Source of the DNA: Amoebophrya sp. A120
Taxonomy: Eukaryota > Sar > Dinophyceae > Syndiniales > Amoebophryaceae
DNA length: 64,000 nt
NCBI GenBank assembly: GCA_905178155.1
Contig: CAJINV010000003.1
Location: forward strand, 2,893,715-2,957,714
Direction: 5' to 3'
The notes under the pieces were generated by a model that was given only the letters and a program-made list of their open reading frames with translations, was not told where the DNA came from and did not search any database. Of this stretch, positions 1 through 11,046 are shown piece after piece. Both the position numbers and the translations under genes were made by a program. The first letter of the stretch is position 1; each line of letters opens with the position of its first letter.

Positions 1-1298
1 AGCGGTTGTTGTACAGCCTCTGCGATGCGGCCCGACCACGGTGTTGGTGCCGGTGCGGCGCGAAAAGCCATAAGCTTCTCAAAAGACGAACTTGCAGCAG
101 CATCAACTTCCGAGGAGACGGAACTTTTTTTCTCGGCCTTGCGGGTTTTCCGGGCCGCCGCGTTAGGCTTACTCATTGCGGAAGATGAACCTCCAGGGTT
201 TCGGCCTCCACCACGATGAAGCTGTTGTTGATCGTCCGCACTTAATATTTCTACATCTGGATCCTCGATCGGGGTGCTGCTGTGGCGCGACGCACGTGGA
301 CCGTTCCTTTTGCCCGGACGATAGGTGAAGATTTTTCCTTCGGCCGAATCTCGCAGTTTTTGTGACGTGTGGCGAAGGACAAAGGGGTCAACATCCGCCG
401 ACGCAAGCGGAAAATAAATACCGCCTTCCTTTCGTCCTTCCCAAGTTCTTCCGGCTTTCGCTTTTCCACTCGGGCCTTCTTGGCGACGGAGGTTCCGCGA
501 CTCGCGGAAAGAAGTAGCAGTAACAGGCTCGAAAACAGAAATCAGTGGAGGCACAGGCGGGCCGGCTGAAGTGCGACTGTCACGAGCCGCTGTGCTGGGA
601 AAAGATGGCAAAGCTGCTGGCTCAGCTTCATCCCCCGATTTCACAGAAGAACGAGAAGCACAACACGAGGACCAGCAAGAGAGGTCGCTGCCCAAAATGG
701 AGGGGTGCGGCAGCTTAACATCATCTTGCGCCTCGGCGGCAGTTCGTCCCCTGCTGAGGATCATTGTTGCCAGATTCGCACACGCCCGGACTCTCGGCAA
801 CCTCGGTGTCATCATTGGTTCTGAGCTCGAGATGAATTCTGTGAGGCTGGTGTCGCTTTCTTCGGTCGTGTTTCCGGAGCCAGTAGTTGTTCCTGCTTGT
901 CCGGCCGCCTTACGAGGCGGGACGTCGCCTTCTTGTTGCATCTCTTCATCATCATGTTGCAGTGCGGCACGCTGTTGTAGTCCGAAGGAAGAGCAGCTTG
1001 TTCCGAAGTTCATCTTCCCGTCACGCAGTAATCTCACAGAATGGCCCCGAGGCAAGCGAAAGGCGGGGTGGCAGTCGGAGACGGAGTCCGAGTCGTTTCT
1101 ACCGGTATAATTCAAGCCGAGGTTGTTCATCTTGCCTTCCACGAAGAATTCTGCATCGCGCGTCCCCAAAAACCCGTTAAGAAATGCGCGACAAATTATC
1201 ACGACACCAAATCCCACAAGGCGAACCTCTCCGCGCCAACCACGTCCCCGGGCTGCCGCAGCACGGAAACCACTCCGGTTCGACAGATAACTGCACAT
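1..1298 (-). CDS. Partial hypothetical protein, disordered, one possible TM segment (3' end outside window)
   Basis: A minus-strand frame stays open from an ATG at 1298 to the left edge (at least 432 codons, no stop), so the C-terminus lies outside the window. The N-terminus is basic and Gly/Arg-rich and is followed by a hydrophobic stretch (LVGFGVVIICRAFLNGFLG, about residues 27-45) that could be a signal anchor. After that the chain is low-complexity Ser/Pro/Gly/Lys-rich, with a basic run near ARKTRKAEKK. I recognise no domain. The long open frame and coding-like composition argue for a real gene; the plus-strand ORF at 571-1110 is its shadow. The ATG choice is uncertain, because the frame is also open for some codons upstream. 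Confidence 0.55.
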   Translation of the reverse strand, partial: MCSYLSNRSGFRAAAARGRGWRGEVRLVGFGVVIICRAFLNGFLGTRDAEFFVEGKMNNLGLNYTGRNDSDSVSDCHPAFRLPRGHSVRLLRDGKMNFGTSCSSFGLQQRAALQHDDEEMQQEGDVPPRKAAGQAGTTTGSGNTTEESDTSLTEFISSSEPMMTPRLPRVRACANLATMILSRGRTAAEAQDDVKLPHPSILGSDLSCWSSCCASRSSVKSGDEAEPAALPSFPSTAARDSRTSAGPPVPPLISVFEPVTATSFRESRNLRRQEGPSGKAKAGRTWEGRKEGGIYFPLASADVDPFVLRHTSQKLRDSAEGKIFTYRPGKRNGPRASRHSSTPIEDPDVEILSADDQQQLHRGGGRNPGGSSSAMSKPNAAARKTRKAEKKSSVSSEVDAAASSSFEKLMAFRAAPAPTPWSGRIAEAVQQP

Positions 1299-1903
1299 CC
1301 TCTTCGCTCCGCGCGTTTCTGTCCGCTGGTCCTAGTCGTTGACTTCTCGTCCACAACTATTAACTTTATTCCTGCTGCAAGAACTACCCGAACTTTTGAC
1401 TCGAAGTTCTTTAGGTCACCTTCTTCTTTTCGTATATTATGCCGGCAGAAAAGAAGACTTGGACTTCTAGTCTGAAGCCTCACAATATACATTCCGGAAG
1501 TAGAAGAACTTGTGTCCTTTATTTCCGCTGCTGCTCCTGTTCCTCGTACGCTTTTTCGTTATTCTGCATTCCTCCTGTGGCCCTCTTTTGCTAATGCTCG
1601 GCTTTTTTCGAAGTCCCGGCCGGAAGTTGTACAGTACTTTGCTGGAGTTCACCTTCACCGCTTAGGGCGATGCTTGCATATCTACTTCTTGTCAATGGAA
1701 AACATAAGTCACTCTCAACAAATATTACCGACATTTTTTCTATCTGTAATACGGGTACAGGTAGAGCAATCAAAACGCCACACTTCTCTAATATCTTGGT
1801 CAAGGAATACTCGTACGAGATCGAAGAGATTATCTTCATGGGCCAGAAAAACATCTGCAGCCGCCCCTGCCGACGCACGCGAGTACGAATTCGGCAGCAG
1901 ACA
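1299..1903. other. Intergenic, nothing recognised
   Basis: AT-richer than the flanking frames. Short overlapping ORFs occur on both strands, and none has a recognisable domain or a convincing splice pair. It probably holds the 3' region of the 1904-2500 ORF and the 5' flank of the gene at the left edge. Confidence 0.4.
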
Positions 1904-2500
1904 CTACAATCGCGCTCGCGCCACGCCACCAAGTAGCACTTGATAAACAACATGACAGAACGCGAGGCCAACGATGCGGGCGAAGGAAACCATCCACCCG
2001 ACGAGGCGAGGGCCGGTCCTCTCCTGGGAGAATGATACGCCCAACACCCATCCGGCCGCGCGCGCGGCCGTAATAAATGCCGCCACTCGTGTGGCCAGCG
2101 CGCGCCTGCCGCACGAAGGCACGCACTGAGGCAGCCGGGGAAGGGCCGGGCGCCGGCCAAGGGCGGGGCCGCGGCGCCCGAGCCGTGTGGCCGCTGGCCG
2201 CAACACTCGAAGCGCCGAATGGTGAGCCTGATACTCCGGCGGCCGCAAACTTGGCTTTGCTAGCCGAATTCTCCGCAAATGGAACGCCAAGTAGTCATCG
2301 CCGAAGTTCTCCCTTGCCCACGCTGCAATATCGGCTACGTCCCGGCACAACAAGGGGGTCGGGGAAATACATTGGCCGAAATCTATGCAAACCAAGTCCG
2401 GACTCAGGTTGTCCTGCTCCTCATCCTTGTAAAAGCTCACGCACGGATCGTCTGGGAAAAGCGATACTCTTGGCTGCAAAGAGATAGCGTCGTCCCGCAT
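1904..2500 (-). CDS. Hypothetical protein, 198 aa
   Basis: Single ORF with an ATG at 2500. The first ~85 residues read as a folded domain (CIDFGQCISPTPLL, then RDVADIAAWARENFGDD). This resembles, only weakly, the C-lobe of RIO-type kinases, where an I-D-F-x-Q segment precedes an L-x-R-D-V segment. The second half is Arg/Pro/Ala-rich and then hydrophobic (VGWMVSFARIVGLAFCHVVYQVLLGGV), which may be out-of-frame readthrough past an unseen intron. A competing minus ORF at 1591-2160 covers the same second half in another frame. Function is not assigned. Confidence 0.35.
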   Translation of the reverse strand: MRDDAISLQPRVSLFPDDPCVSFYKDEEQDNLSPDLVCIDFGQCISPTPLLCRDVADIAAWARENFGDDYLAFHLRRIRLAKPSLRPPEYQAHHSALRVLRPAATRLGRRGPALGRRPALPRLPQCVPSCGRRALATRVAAFITAARAAGWVLGVSFSQERTGPRLVGWMVSFARIVGLAFCHVVYQVLLGGVARARL

Positions 2501-3755
2501 CTGGAACCGGCAACAGACGCAAACGCAAGTCGGTAAGACCCCGGCAGCAGACGCAATCGTGTTGCGCCGACGTCAGCATACGTTCAAATGATGACCTAAT
2601 GACTGAAGATAATTATGCAAGAACGCAAGGCTTGTCTGTCATGTCTCATCTCTCTGTTCATAATTCTTGTTCGCTGCTCTACCATTCACAACTACGCGAG
2701 CTGCTCTCTGACTCGTCTCCTGCTTGACTTCATCATAAGAAAAGGAAAACCCAATCGACTCATGAACTCGTGTGAATTCACGACTGAATCATCTCCTCGA
2801 CGACACTGGTGCGTCTCGCTCTCGTGCACTCCAAGTCAAGAGACCATACTGGCAGCGAAAAACAAACCAACCCACTGGACCCTCGCCTGACATTCCTGTA
2901 GTGCGTGATCGATTAGGGCTTTCATTTTTGTTATGCTTTTGTAGAGTATATTCGCGGAGGACTTCATCATGTAGTTCGTGTTCCTGTCCAAACGTACTCG
3001 CGCTGTTTCATTTTGCGATTTCATTGTGGCAAGGACATCAAATCTAAAGCTCTACATCTACAAGTGCATTTCCTCAGTTGTAAATATACAGCATTTTATG
3101 GAGAGACGTAGGTACTTCTGTTAAGTAGCCTGAAGCAGGCAGAGGAAAGAATCGCTTCTGAACGGTGTTGAGGGCACAAGCTCTACATTTACGGTACGTC
3201 AACAGCCGAAGCGAGTCATCTCTTGTTGTACAGCTCCTCTCCCGACCACAAGGTCAAGCCTGCAAGCAGGCCTGCTGAATAGTATAAATTTAAATTCTGA
3301 ATTCTGGTATCAAATGCAAATAGTGAAAATAAAGAACCGTGACGAGGGTTGAAGGTTTTCTCAAGAACTTTCTTCTGCATCGGTATCACTTTCCGTGCCC
3401 CCTCACAGTGCATGAGAAAATGAAGTCTCATGCACTTGTTGCATAGTAAACCATAGTAAACCAAATCATCTTCATTTTTTGCGATATAGTGTTAAACATA
3501 AAACTAGGCGTTTTTTCTGTATTCTTAAGCAATAAACCACTGACATTTACACGATGCAAATAACTGTATTCTCGGCGAGAATCGCCGCGAGGAGGATGGT
3601 TGGGACTACAAAACCGATGACAAGTTCTTCTCCTCCAGAAATGAAAACTGTATTATGAAAACTGTATTCTTAGGTTCTCAAGAACATACTCTAGAGCGGA
3701 TCATTTGTACTTTTTGAGTGAAGGAGGGGCAAGTAACATTCTCTGCCTTCGACTT
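2501..3755. other. Intergenic, no gene recognised
   Basis: About 1.25 kb of AT-rich sequence downstream of the WW/B-box gene's stop codon. It contains two small tandem duplications (3443-3462, unit ATAGTAAACC; and 3641-3668) and no coding-like frame longer than about 90 codons. Confidence 0.45.
3641..3668. repeat. 14-bp tandem duplication (2 copies)
   Basis: ATGAAAACTGTATT occurs twice with no gap. It lies just downstream of the WW/B-box gene's stop codon, probably in its 3' UTR or flank. Confidence 0.8.
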
Positions 3756-6700
3756 CTATTTCCCGGTGTCGGTGGGGAACATTTCGCTGCCCCAACTACC
3801 AGCCCACCCGCAGCTGACACCGCCGCCGATGCCGTCCTCCAGAGGTTCGTTCAGAAGAGCGAGCGGCAGGTCGCGCCTTCTCTCGTCAGTCTGCACGTTG
3901 TAGTACACCCGGATGTCACTCTCGTCGTCGAACGCAATCCACGGTGACAGCGCCCGGGCCAGGTTGTGCGCTGCGCCCCCTCCCAATGTCACTGCCGCGG
4001 CGGAAATGTTTCCGAAATCGAACGTGCTGATAGCCGGTACCTGTACGCGTTGACATGAAAAATTCAAGTACATGCGGAAGTGGAGATGGACGTGGAGGTG
4101 GACAACGAATGACAATGAGAAAAAAAATGCGGCACAAGCACAACTATTAGCTGCTGCGAAAATAAAGTTTCAGAACAAGAAAGTTCAAACAAGTTGTACC
4201 TTATGCGTTTGTGTTGAAAAGGAACGGAGGATAATCGGAACGTGATTTCTCCTCCCACCGCGTTGATGCCACTCCTGGAAGCATTCTCCGCAATACGCGT
4301 CTGTTTTTTGCATTTTCGTTTGTATCCCATGTCTACTGCCAGCGTTGCTGTGTGTGCCCGGCAACTCGTGACTAAAAAAAGTAAGAACGGGAAAAACCAC
4401 TATCATGAAAAACAAAAAATGGAAATACCTTGGCATTGCACGCAGTGGTAAACAGCAAGTGCCTCTTCGCACTCCGCACAGGTACCCAGCTCGACCCAAG
4501 TTCTACGATGGTGTTTTCTCCTGCCCTTGCTGTGCAATCGGTCAAAGCACTGCTGGCAAAACAAATCTCGGCAGTGATCGCAATACCTTAGTTTTGTTTG
4601 TTTTGATTATGTTCTTGTAAGAACGATTACTCTCTAAGTTGATTCTTTCTCGACATTGAGCAGCACGGCTTCAACATACTGACTCATGTATCAAAACAGA
4701 ATTTCAAATGTCTTCTATAGCGCTCTTACTTCCACAACACAAAAAGATTATCAAATACAGGACGGCATCTCGCGGGTTCGCGCTTGGGGCGCACTCTACG
4801 CACTGCATGACGGCTCGGGTTTGCTGTTCCTGAGCGGCCTTTGCGCGCTCGTAGTTGCCCACGATGTCTCGATACCTCTGCATCAAGTTTCGAAAGTCCT
4901 CCACGTCCTGCACGGCGCGCTTCTCTTTGACCACCACCGCATAGTGCCGCAATGCCCGCTTCAGCACGTGCACGAGGTAGGGCTCGTTTTTGATGTCGAT
5001 TTTGAAAATTCGTGCCATCTCGAGGACGTTCTCGACGGTCTCCTCTTTCGGGTACCTGAGATGAAAGCAAGTAATTTCCTGCGGTTGTTACGCTTGACTG
5101 CATGCAAGTGAATATTGAAATTCAGATTGATTGTGGGTTTGCGTCTGCCTCTGCGCAGGAAAAAGAATGCATGACGAAGTTCTACGCCTTGATCATAGGG
5201 ATACATACCGAAACCGATGCGCACAATCAATATGCATGAAAAATCACAATACACTCCGCTGACTTCTGCCTCCCACGTAAAAAGGGTCGAGAAGAGAAAC
5301 TCGATTTGAAACGCCATGATCGCCTTCCAGTGCGGCAGGGTCTTCTGCTTCCGGCACACTTGCAGCATTTGCTTGTACCTGTTTTGTGTTGAATTTTTTG
5401 CAGTCTCTGGGAGCGCAAATTGACTCGCCTATGCAGAAAAACCGGTATTGAAGTGGTGCTGGAAGCTGTCCTCGTTATTTCTCGCCTAAGATAAAGATGA
5501 ATGTCCACGACCTACTGCATATAAACTTCTTCATTCTAGGAAAAAACCAGTTGTACTTGTCGTAGTGTGGGTGTTTCCAGGTCGACTCCTGCGTTCTCCC
5601 GTCGACCCAGTAGAACATTCCGTTACTGCAGTACTGGTAGTAATCCGAAGGCAGCGGCTCGTTCATAAATTCGTGTACCACCCAACTGTAGGGTTCGTCA
5701 GTGTCGTAGTTAAAACCGAGGTATCGCTCGCATTCCTCAAGTGTTGGCTGGGTTCCGTTGGCGCAATACAAAATACCTGTGGTTTCGCGCAAAAAAATTT
5801 TTTGGCCCCTCTCCCTTTGGCGGGTTGATAAATATTTTCGTCAGAGCCTGGTGGGTCGGTGCATGTGCAACAAAAAGACGCATGAAATTGTTACCGTCGA
5901 CTACGGTTTTCTGATCCACGTTCTGCGCAACTGCAATTTGCACGGTATCCTCTGTCACACCGAAAGTCTGCCACGGCCCCGCTGCAAACATACCCATGTC
6001 CTTGTCTTGGGTTTCCAAAACCTGATTTATTTCATCAAAGATGGGGAGACAACGGGGATTGGTGTCATGAGAACTTTGTTTATGTACATCTCATGATTTG
6101 GTTTTGCACGCAAGGATGTATGACACAACGCCACTACACGACAACAATTGCACCAGTACCGTGAGGAGCTGATCCCAAATTTCTGCGATGTTTGGATTCC
6201 ACTCGAAGAGCGTAAAATCTTCGGCCACGGCGGATTTTGGAAGGTAAATTATCTGAAATTCCGGGCCGAATGATCCTGCGTATGTTGTTTCGAAAAAGAT
6301 GCGAAGGACTACCCGAGTTAAACTGACAGATCGCAATCGTTGTCATTCATGCCTTTTCCAGCAAATAAAATGCTGCCTACCTTCCCTCGTCATAAAGACG
6401 ATTTCGTCCTCGTCCCATTTTATTATTGCTTTGTAGCCCACTGGTATGTGGTACTTGCCTTCGATTTTGTACTTGCTTCCGTGTACCTTGTGTGTCAACA
6501 TTTTTCCTCATTTTTTTGCTCACCGTTCTACAGCCTGTCTCGGAAAAACGAACTACATAACAATATCATTGCGCCCTTTTGTACTTCTCCAGTCCTTGTC
6601 CTACACAACTCTGTATCATGTCGAGAATTCAAACCACAAGATATTTCGCAGTACCCCTTGGTATTTCATCCCGAAAGACATGACCAGAAAGGGCTGATCG

Positions 6701-6822
6701 TCGCGAATCATGAGGTGCCCCTCCCGCTCGCGACGGAAGTCCTGGAGGTTCTCCGTCTGCTCGACGGCCCTCATTTGGTCGAGGTGCGACCCCATGTGCA
6801 CGTCCGGTTGCTGGTCCCCCAT
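3756..6822 (-). CDS. WW-domain and tandem B-box zinc-finger protein, CEP164-like (10 exons, 573 aa)
   Basis: Exons: 6822-6655, 6471-6381, 6308-6160, 6021-5895, 5776-5557, 5378-5253, 5055-4759, 4586-4429, 4300-4200, 4040-3756. All nine introns are GT-AG and the exons total 1,722 nt. Residues ~195-250 hold an ERYLGF...EPLPSDYY lead-in and a WW domain (FYWVDGRTQESTWKHP), the arrangement found at the N-terminus of centrosomal/ciliary CEP164-type proteins. Residues ~384-475 hold two B-box-type zinc fingers (CVEC, CDHC, CQQC, then CAEC, CVQC, CGEC with paired His). The first ~175 residues and the C-terminus are not recognised. A basal-body, ciliary or microtubule role is inferred from the family. 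The ATG at 6822 lies 4 nt after a TAG that could serve as a trans- or cis-splice acceptor. The exon 1/2 boundary is the least certain. Confidence 0.8.
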
Positions 6823-8421
6823 CTTGCTAGGGTGTTTCCTTGATCAAGATGACAAGGAGGAAAAGCGCGGTCGTTTGGACGCTAATCACGACACTTCTTT
6901 CAGACAAAGCAGCTTCCTTGTGCTACTTGAATGAAAGCGTCACTGTTTCGTGGACTGAAACGGAAATTCCAGTGCTATTCTGGAATTCGATAGTGTCGAC
7001 GGCTTCGGCGATGATACTGCTCGCGAAACGACGAGCGGCTGCGTAGATCGCCAAAAAGAGCCGGAGAAAATGATCTGCAGTCGTACGTCAAGCGGTACAA
7101 CTCCGGCTGGTTGCGTATATTCGACCACTTCTAGGGAGCGCGTCACACGTCGCGACTGCTTTTCGACTAGGTATTAGATGACCCACGGCGCGCTTTAGCC
7201 CAGCGATGATCGTGGGCACGCGGTGCGATCTTCTTCTTCTTCGCTGTCTCGTCACGTAAGCAGCTACGTCGGATGAAGTCCCTTTTTACTGCTCAATTGG
7301 CTGGCTGAAGCTAGCAAGTTCTGCGAAACGACCGCTCGATCAGCTAGTACAAACTGGCCAGAGAAGAGATGACTCCTTCTATTTCCTCGCGTAATAGCTG
7401 GAAGATCACAGATTCTCGTCCGTCTCTGTTGCGACGTCACAGCAGCAATGCCGTAGGCTAGTCCGTGGGGTCGTCGGAGCTGCAGCGCAGCTAATCACGG
7501 AGGAAGCCCCGTGTGGTGCGAGTCGTCTGTGCGAAGCAGAAGTGAGGGACTCGCACTCAGTGCCTCAACCGGCATCGAGGCGGAACCGATCGCACGGTGT
7601 CCCCATATATCTTCTCCTGATTAACCAAGAGCAAAAAGGAATTCTCTTCGCAGCAATCTGTACTTCGCCCCTAGCGTAGCTAGCCTCTTGGTGATTTCTA
7701 TTTTTGTCTGAGAGTAAATACAGGTGGTGGGTGATGATCGTATTGATGACATGTAGGTAGTTTGTTGTGTGGAATTCCCTGTCGAAGATGTCGAAATTCA
7801 AATTTTCGTAAAGTGCAAGACTATCATGAGAAACCCTGGTTTAGGTTTACCCCCACTTCAGACAACGACGAGCACCCTTAACGACTTTGACGTACAAACA
7901 TGCAAATGCATTTCCGCTTGATATAGAACTTCTATACTTATTCTACTCAAGCCCATTGCTACGACCTACGAAGTCCTTCCCAATAGTGCGATCACTCATC
8001 GCTCAATTCGCTCTTCATTTCCAGTGCGCGCCTGGGCCGGCTCTGATAAGATAAGTACTCTCAATTTCAACTCATTCTCGTCAGACACATGTAAAGAACG
8101 ATGCGAGTAAATCAATTCAAGACCACGCTCCTGCTGTTCTTAGCACGCATGGTCGTGCTTGTGCTAGGAGTTGAACACCTTGAAACATCTGCAACTTTCA
8201 GTAGTTCTGTGGTCGGAGATGGAGCGATTAAAACTGTGCTCTGCTATACTGTTTTTGCGAGTTGTTTCTCGTCGTTTATTTGAATTTCTATTACAACACG
8301 CGTGGCAAATTCCGATGCAAAAAATCGATTTATGCTCAATATGTCGATGTTGCAAATGAATGTCGCGGTCTGCTCTTGCAGATAAAGAGGGAATGATCCT
8401 ATTCCTGCACAGTTTTTCCCC
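6823..8421. other. Intergenic, nothing recognised
   Basis: About 1.6 kb between the WW/B-box start and the eIF4E stop. Only short ORFs without domain signal occur. Nothing repeat-like stands out. Confidence 0.45.
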
Positions 8422-10315
8422 TCAATCGCGGGCGGACGTAGATGCCATGCTTATCGGCGACTCGTTCTCGCATTTTGACAGAGAACTGCCCGGTGTCGTA
8501 TCTGCGTCGAACAGTAACCGCGATGCAAGATTTGATGCGGCGCTGGCCTGGTCGTCTTTGATGTCCGGGGAGCAAGAATCTGCTGCAGACCCGGTCGTCT
8601 TCCGCGCACTTGATGGTGCACACGGGGTGGTTTGTTCTACGGAAGCAGATGAGCGCTGCTCCTTCTCTACAACTTCCGCCCCCTCCTTCTGCGGCTCCTC
8701 CTCGGCGACGGAGGGGAGCGCGGCCCCGGAGGAAACGGATGACAGGTAGGAAAATTCCCGGTCGAACTCTTCTGCGTCCGTGCTTGTCGGTCGGGAAGTA
8801 GAACTCGCGTGCCCGAGAGTAAGGCTTCCCCGCGGCAGCTCGTGCACTCGCGAGTTCGCGTAACAAGTCCCCATCACGGTCGCGGCCTTGGTCAGAACCC
8901 GGCGCGTTGTCGTGCTTGAGGACTTCAAGGCGAGCGGCTCTCGAACCTGCTCGTCGCCGTCTGTAGTTGATATCACGGAGGAACAGGGAGAGGACGCAGC
9001 TCCTACGGAGGGGTCGTTATTTCTAGTTAGTTGTACCCCTCGCGCCGTAGTAGTTTCAGCGACGCTGTCGCTGTCTTCCGCAGCAGCGCTAGTAGTACCT
9101 CCGGCGGTGTCGCTTCTTTGCACGTCTGGCTTGGACGTTGCACCCTGTATTTCCGCCGTTGGGCTAGCGTTCGTTGGCACGGTCCGCGCGCGCTCCATCA
9201 GGGAAAGTTTGCTTCTGCCCGAGGTGGCCGCGCCGGACGTGGTGTGGGACCGCTTGATGGTTCGACGCAAGGAGCCAGAGTGGGACTTGTAGGTGATTTC
9301 CACGTCCATATCCGTGTTGTTCTCGAGATCGAGCAAACTCCGGATTTTGTAATCCACCTTGACCAGATTGTCCTTGTTGGCCTTGCGGTTCCAAAGCTCC
9401 ACCTTCTGTCGCCCCTTCGCCAGCGACAACACCGCGCCAGAGATGGCGTCCTGCGAATCCTCCTTCTCGAGAAACGAAAAGTGACCGCCAATCACACCAA
9501 GGACCAGGTCAGTAAACATGTCGATCCTGCGTGAATTTCGAAATTGGGTTCGTGGAGGTTTTAATAACGAGGCTCTTGACAAAAATGAGGCATGGAAAGA
9601 CACAGAAAAAAAAAGCCTTTTTCTAGTACGATCTGTGAGTGATACTACTATCCAAAGTAACAAGTAGTACCTTTTCTTGTTCACTGCCGCCAGCGTGTCT
9701 CGGCTCATAGTCGTGAGAATCCAGCGACCACCCTCCTTATTCTCCGGATCCTCCCATTCGGGACGAATGCCTTCACGAAAGACGCCCAAGCTACCCTGCG
9801 CGAAGCCAAAGTTGATGTTGTTCCAACATCTCCAAAACTCCTGCACAGTGGCGACGTTGCAAACCTGGTTTTATTGATTGTCGATGCTCGTTCTCCGCAA
9901 TGAATCACATCAGCAAAACGGTCGGAGCGTGAGAAGATTTAAAGCGTAAGCTGAAAGTGAAATGACCTGATAGTCGAATTAGATTGTGAAGCAAATAATC
10001 AAGTACTCTTGATATTCCGCTGGCGTAGTCCTTTTTTCGCTGGGCGTCGAACCAGATCGTGTAGACCTGGGGGAGTTTGAACACTAGTGTCGCCGGCACC
10101 ATCTTGAGGCCACTGGGGTTTACCACCAGCAGATCCGCATTCGAGATCATCGGCGCGACCTCGTCTTCACTGAGCCACTCGGCATCGCTGCCTAGGTCGT
10201 CGGCAACAGGAACCACGTCCTCGTCCTCGGGTAAATCGCCCCAATTCAGAATCTGCCGCGTCGGAGACATGCACAGCCTCTCCTGTTCAGGACTCATGGC
10301 TGATAAGTAGACCAT
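8422..10315 (-). CDS. eIF4E: Translation initiation factor eIF4E with long C-terminal extension (3 exons, 535 aa)
   Basis: Exons 10315-10007, 9864-9671, 9526-8422; both introns are GT-AG and the lengths sum to 1,608 nt. The core matches the cap-binding fold: VYTIWFDAQ, TVQEFWRCWNNIN, then GIRPEWEDPENKEGGRW, which carries the Trp-Glu pair that stacks and bonds the m7G cap, and a K-G-R...VELWNRKANKD region for the cap phosphates. eIF4E recruits capped mRNA to the ribosome. Typical family members are ~200-250 aa; here ~270 further residues rich in Ser, Thr, Ala and Glu follow the core. The start could instead be the ATG at 10297. Intron 2 (9527-9670) is a multiple of three and has no stop, so it could be retained in frame. 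Dinoflagellates carry several divergent eIF4E clades; I cannot place this one. Confidence 0.9.
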
Positions 10316-11046
10316 CACGCCGAGGCCGAGCGCATGGGGAGATTCGCTATCGCAATTCTGTTCTTGTTTCTCTTGTTTCTGTTTCTACTCGTACTCGGTA
10401 CAAAGGGAGGTGCACTATGTTCATTTACTTTTGAATGTCGCTTCTTTCTTCAACCTGCTTCCACTAAGACATTCACATTGTTCACATAGATCAAACTATA
10501 TCACTGACGGGGTTTTTGTGGAAGGTGGAGTTGAAGAAGTCATCATGATCGCTTTTTCATTCTTTTTTGATGAATTTATTTTGTCGGCCGCAACAACCTG
10601 ATCGCTGTGTGAATTTTCGCTGGATTTTCTGAGGAGGCATGATCGATCATGTTTCCACGAGGAGCATAGATTTGTACACTACGATTGCGACAGAGTGAAG
10701 GGAACCAGAAAGTAGAGCTCAGGCGATGGTAAAAGTTGCGAGCCACGACGCACGAAGCACGCACGACAAATTTTTTTGGATCGCGGCAAAACTAGAGAAC
10801 AGAGCTCTGATGTGTGATCTTCATTTCCGCTTTCAATTTCTTTCAATGATCATCATCGGCACGGCCTATATGCTCTCTTTCTGTGCAGCCTGCTTTGTTT
10901 TCTGCGCAGCTATGACTATGAACCATCTTTTCATCTGTAAAAACTTTTGATGTAGTGGTAGCCACTCAATTTGATATGTTCAACAAGAATAGGCGCGCCA
11001 TTGGGAAAAACCTCACCATCATCGGGAAAAACTCACTTTTTGCCGT
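10316..11046. other. Intergenic, nothing recognised
   Basis: Flank between the eIF4E start and the kinase-fusion stop. A short imperfect direct repeat (CATTGGGAAAAAC... / CATCGGGAAAAAC) sits near 10998-11036, close to the upstream gene's stop. No gene is seen. Confidence 0.45.
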
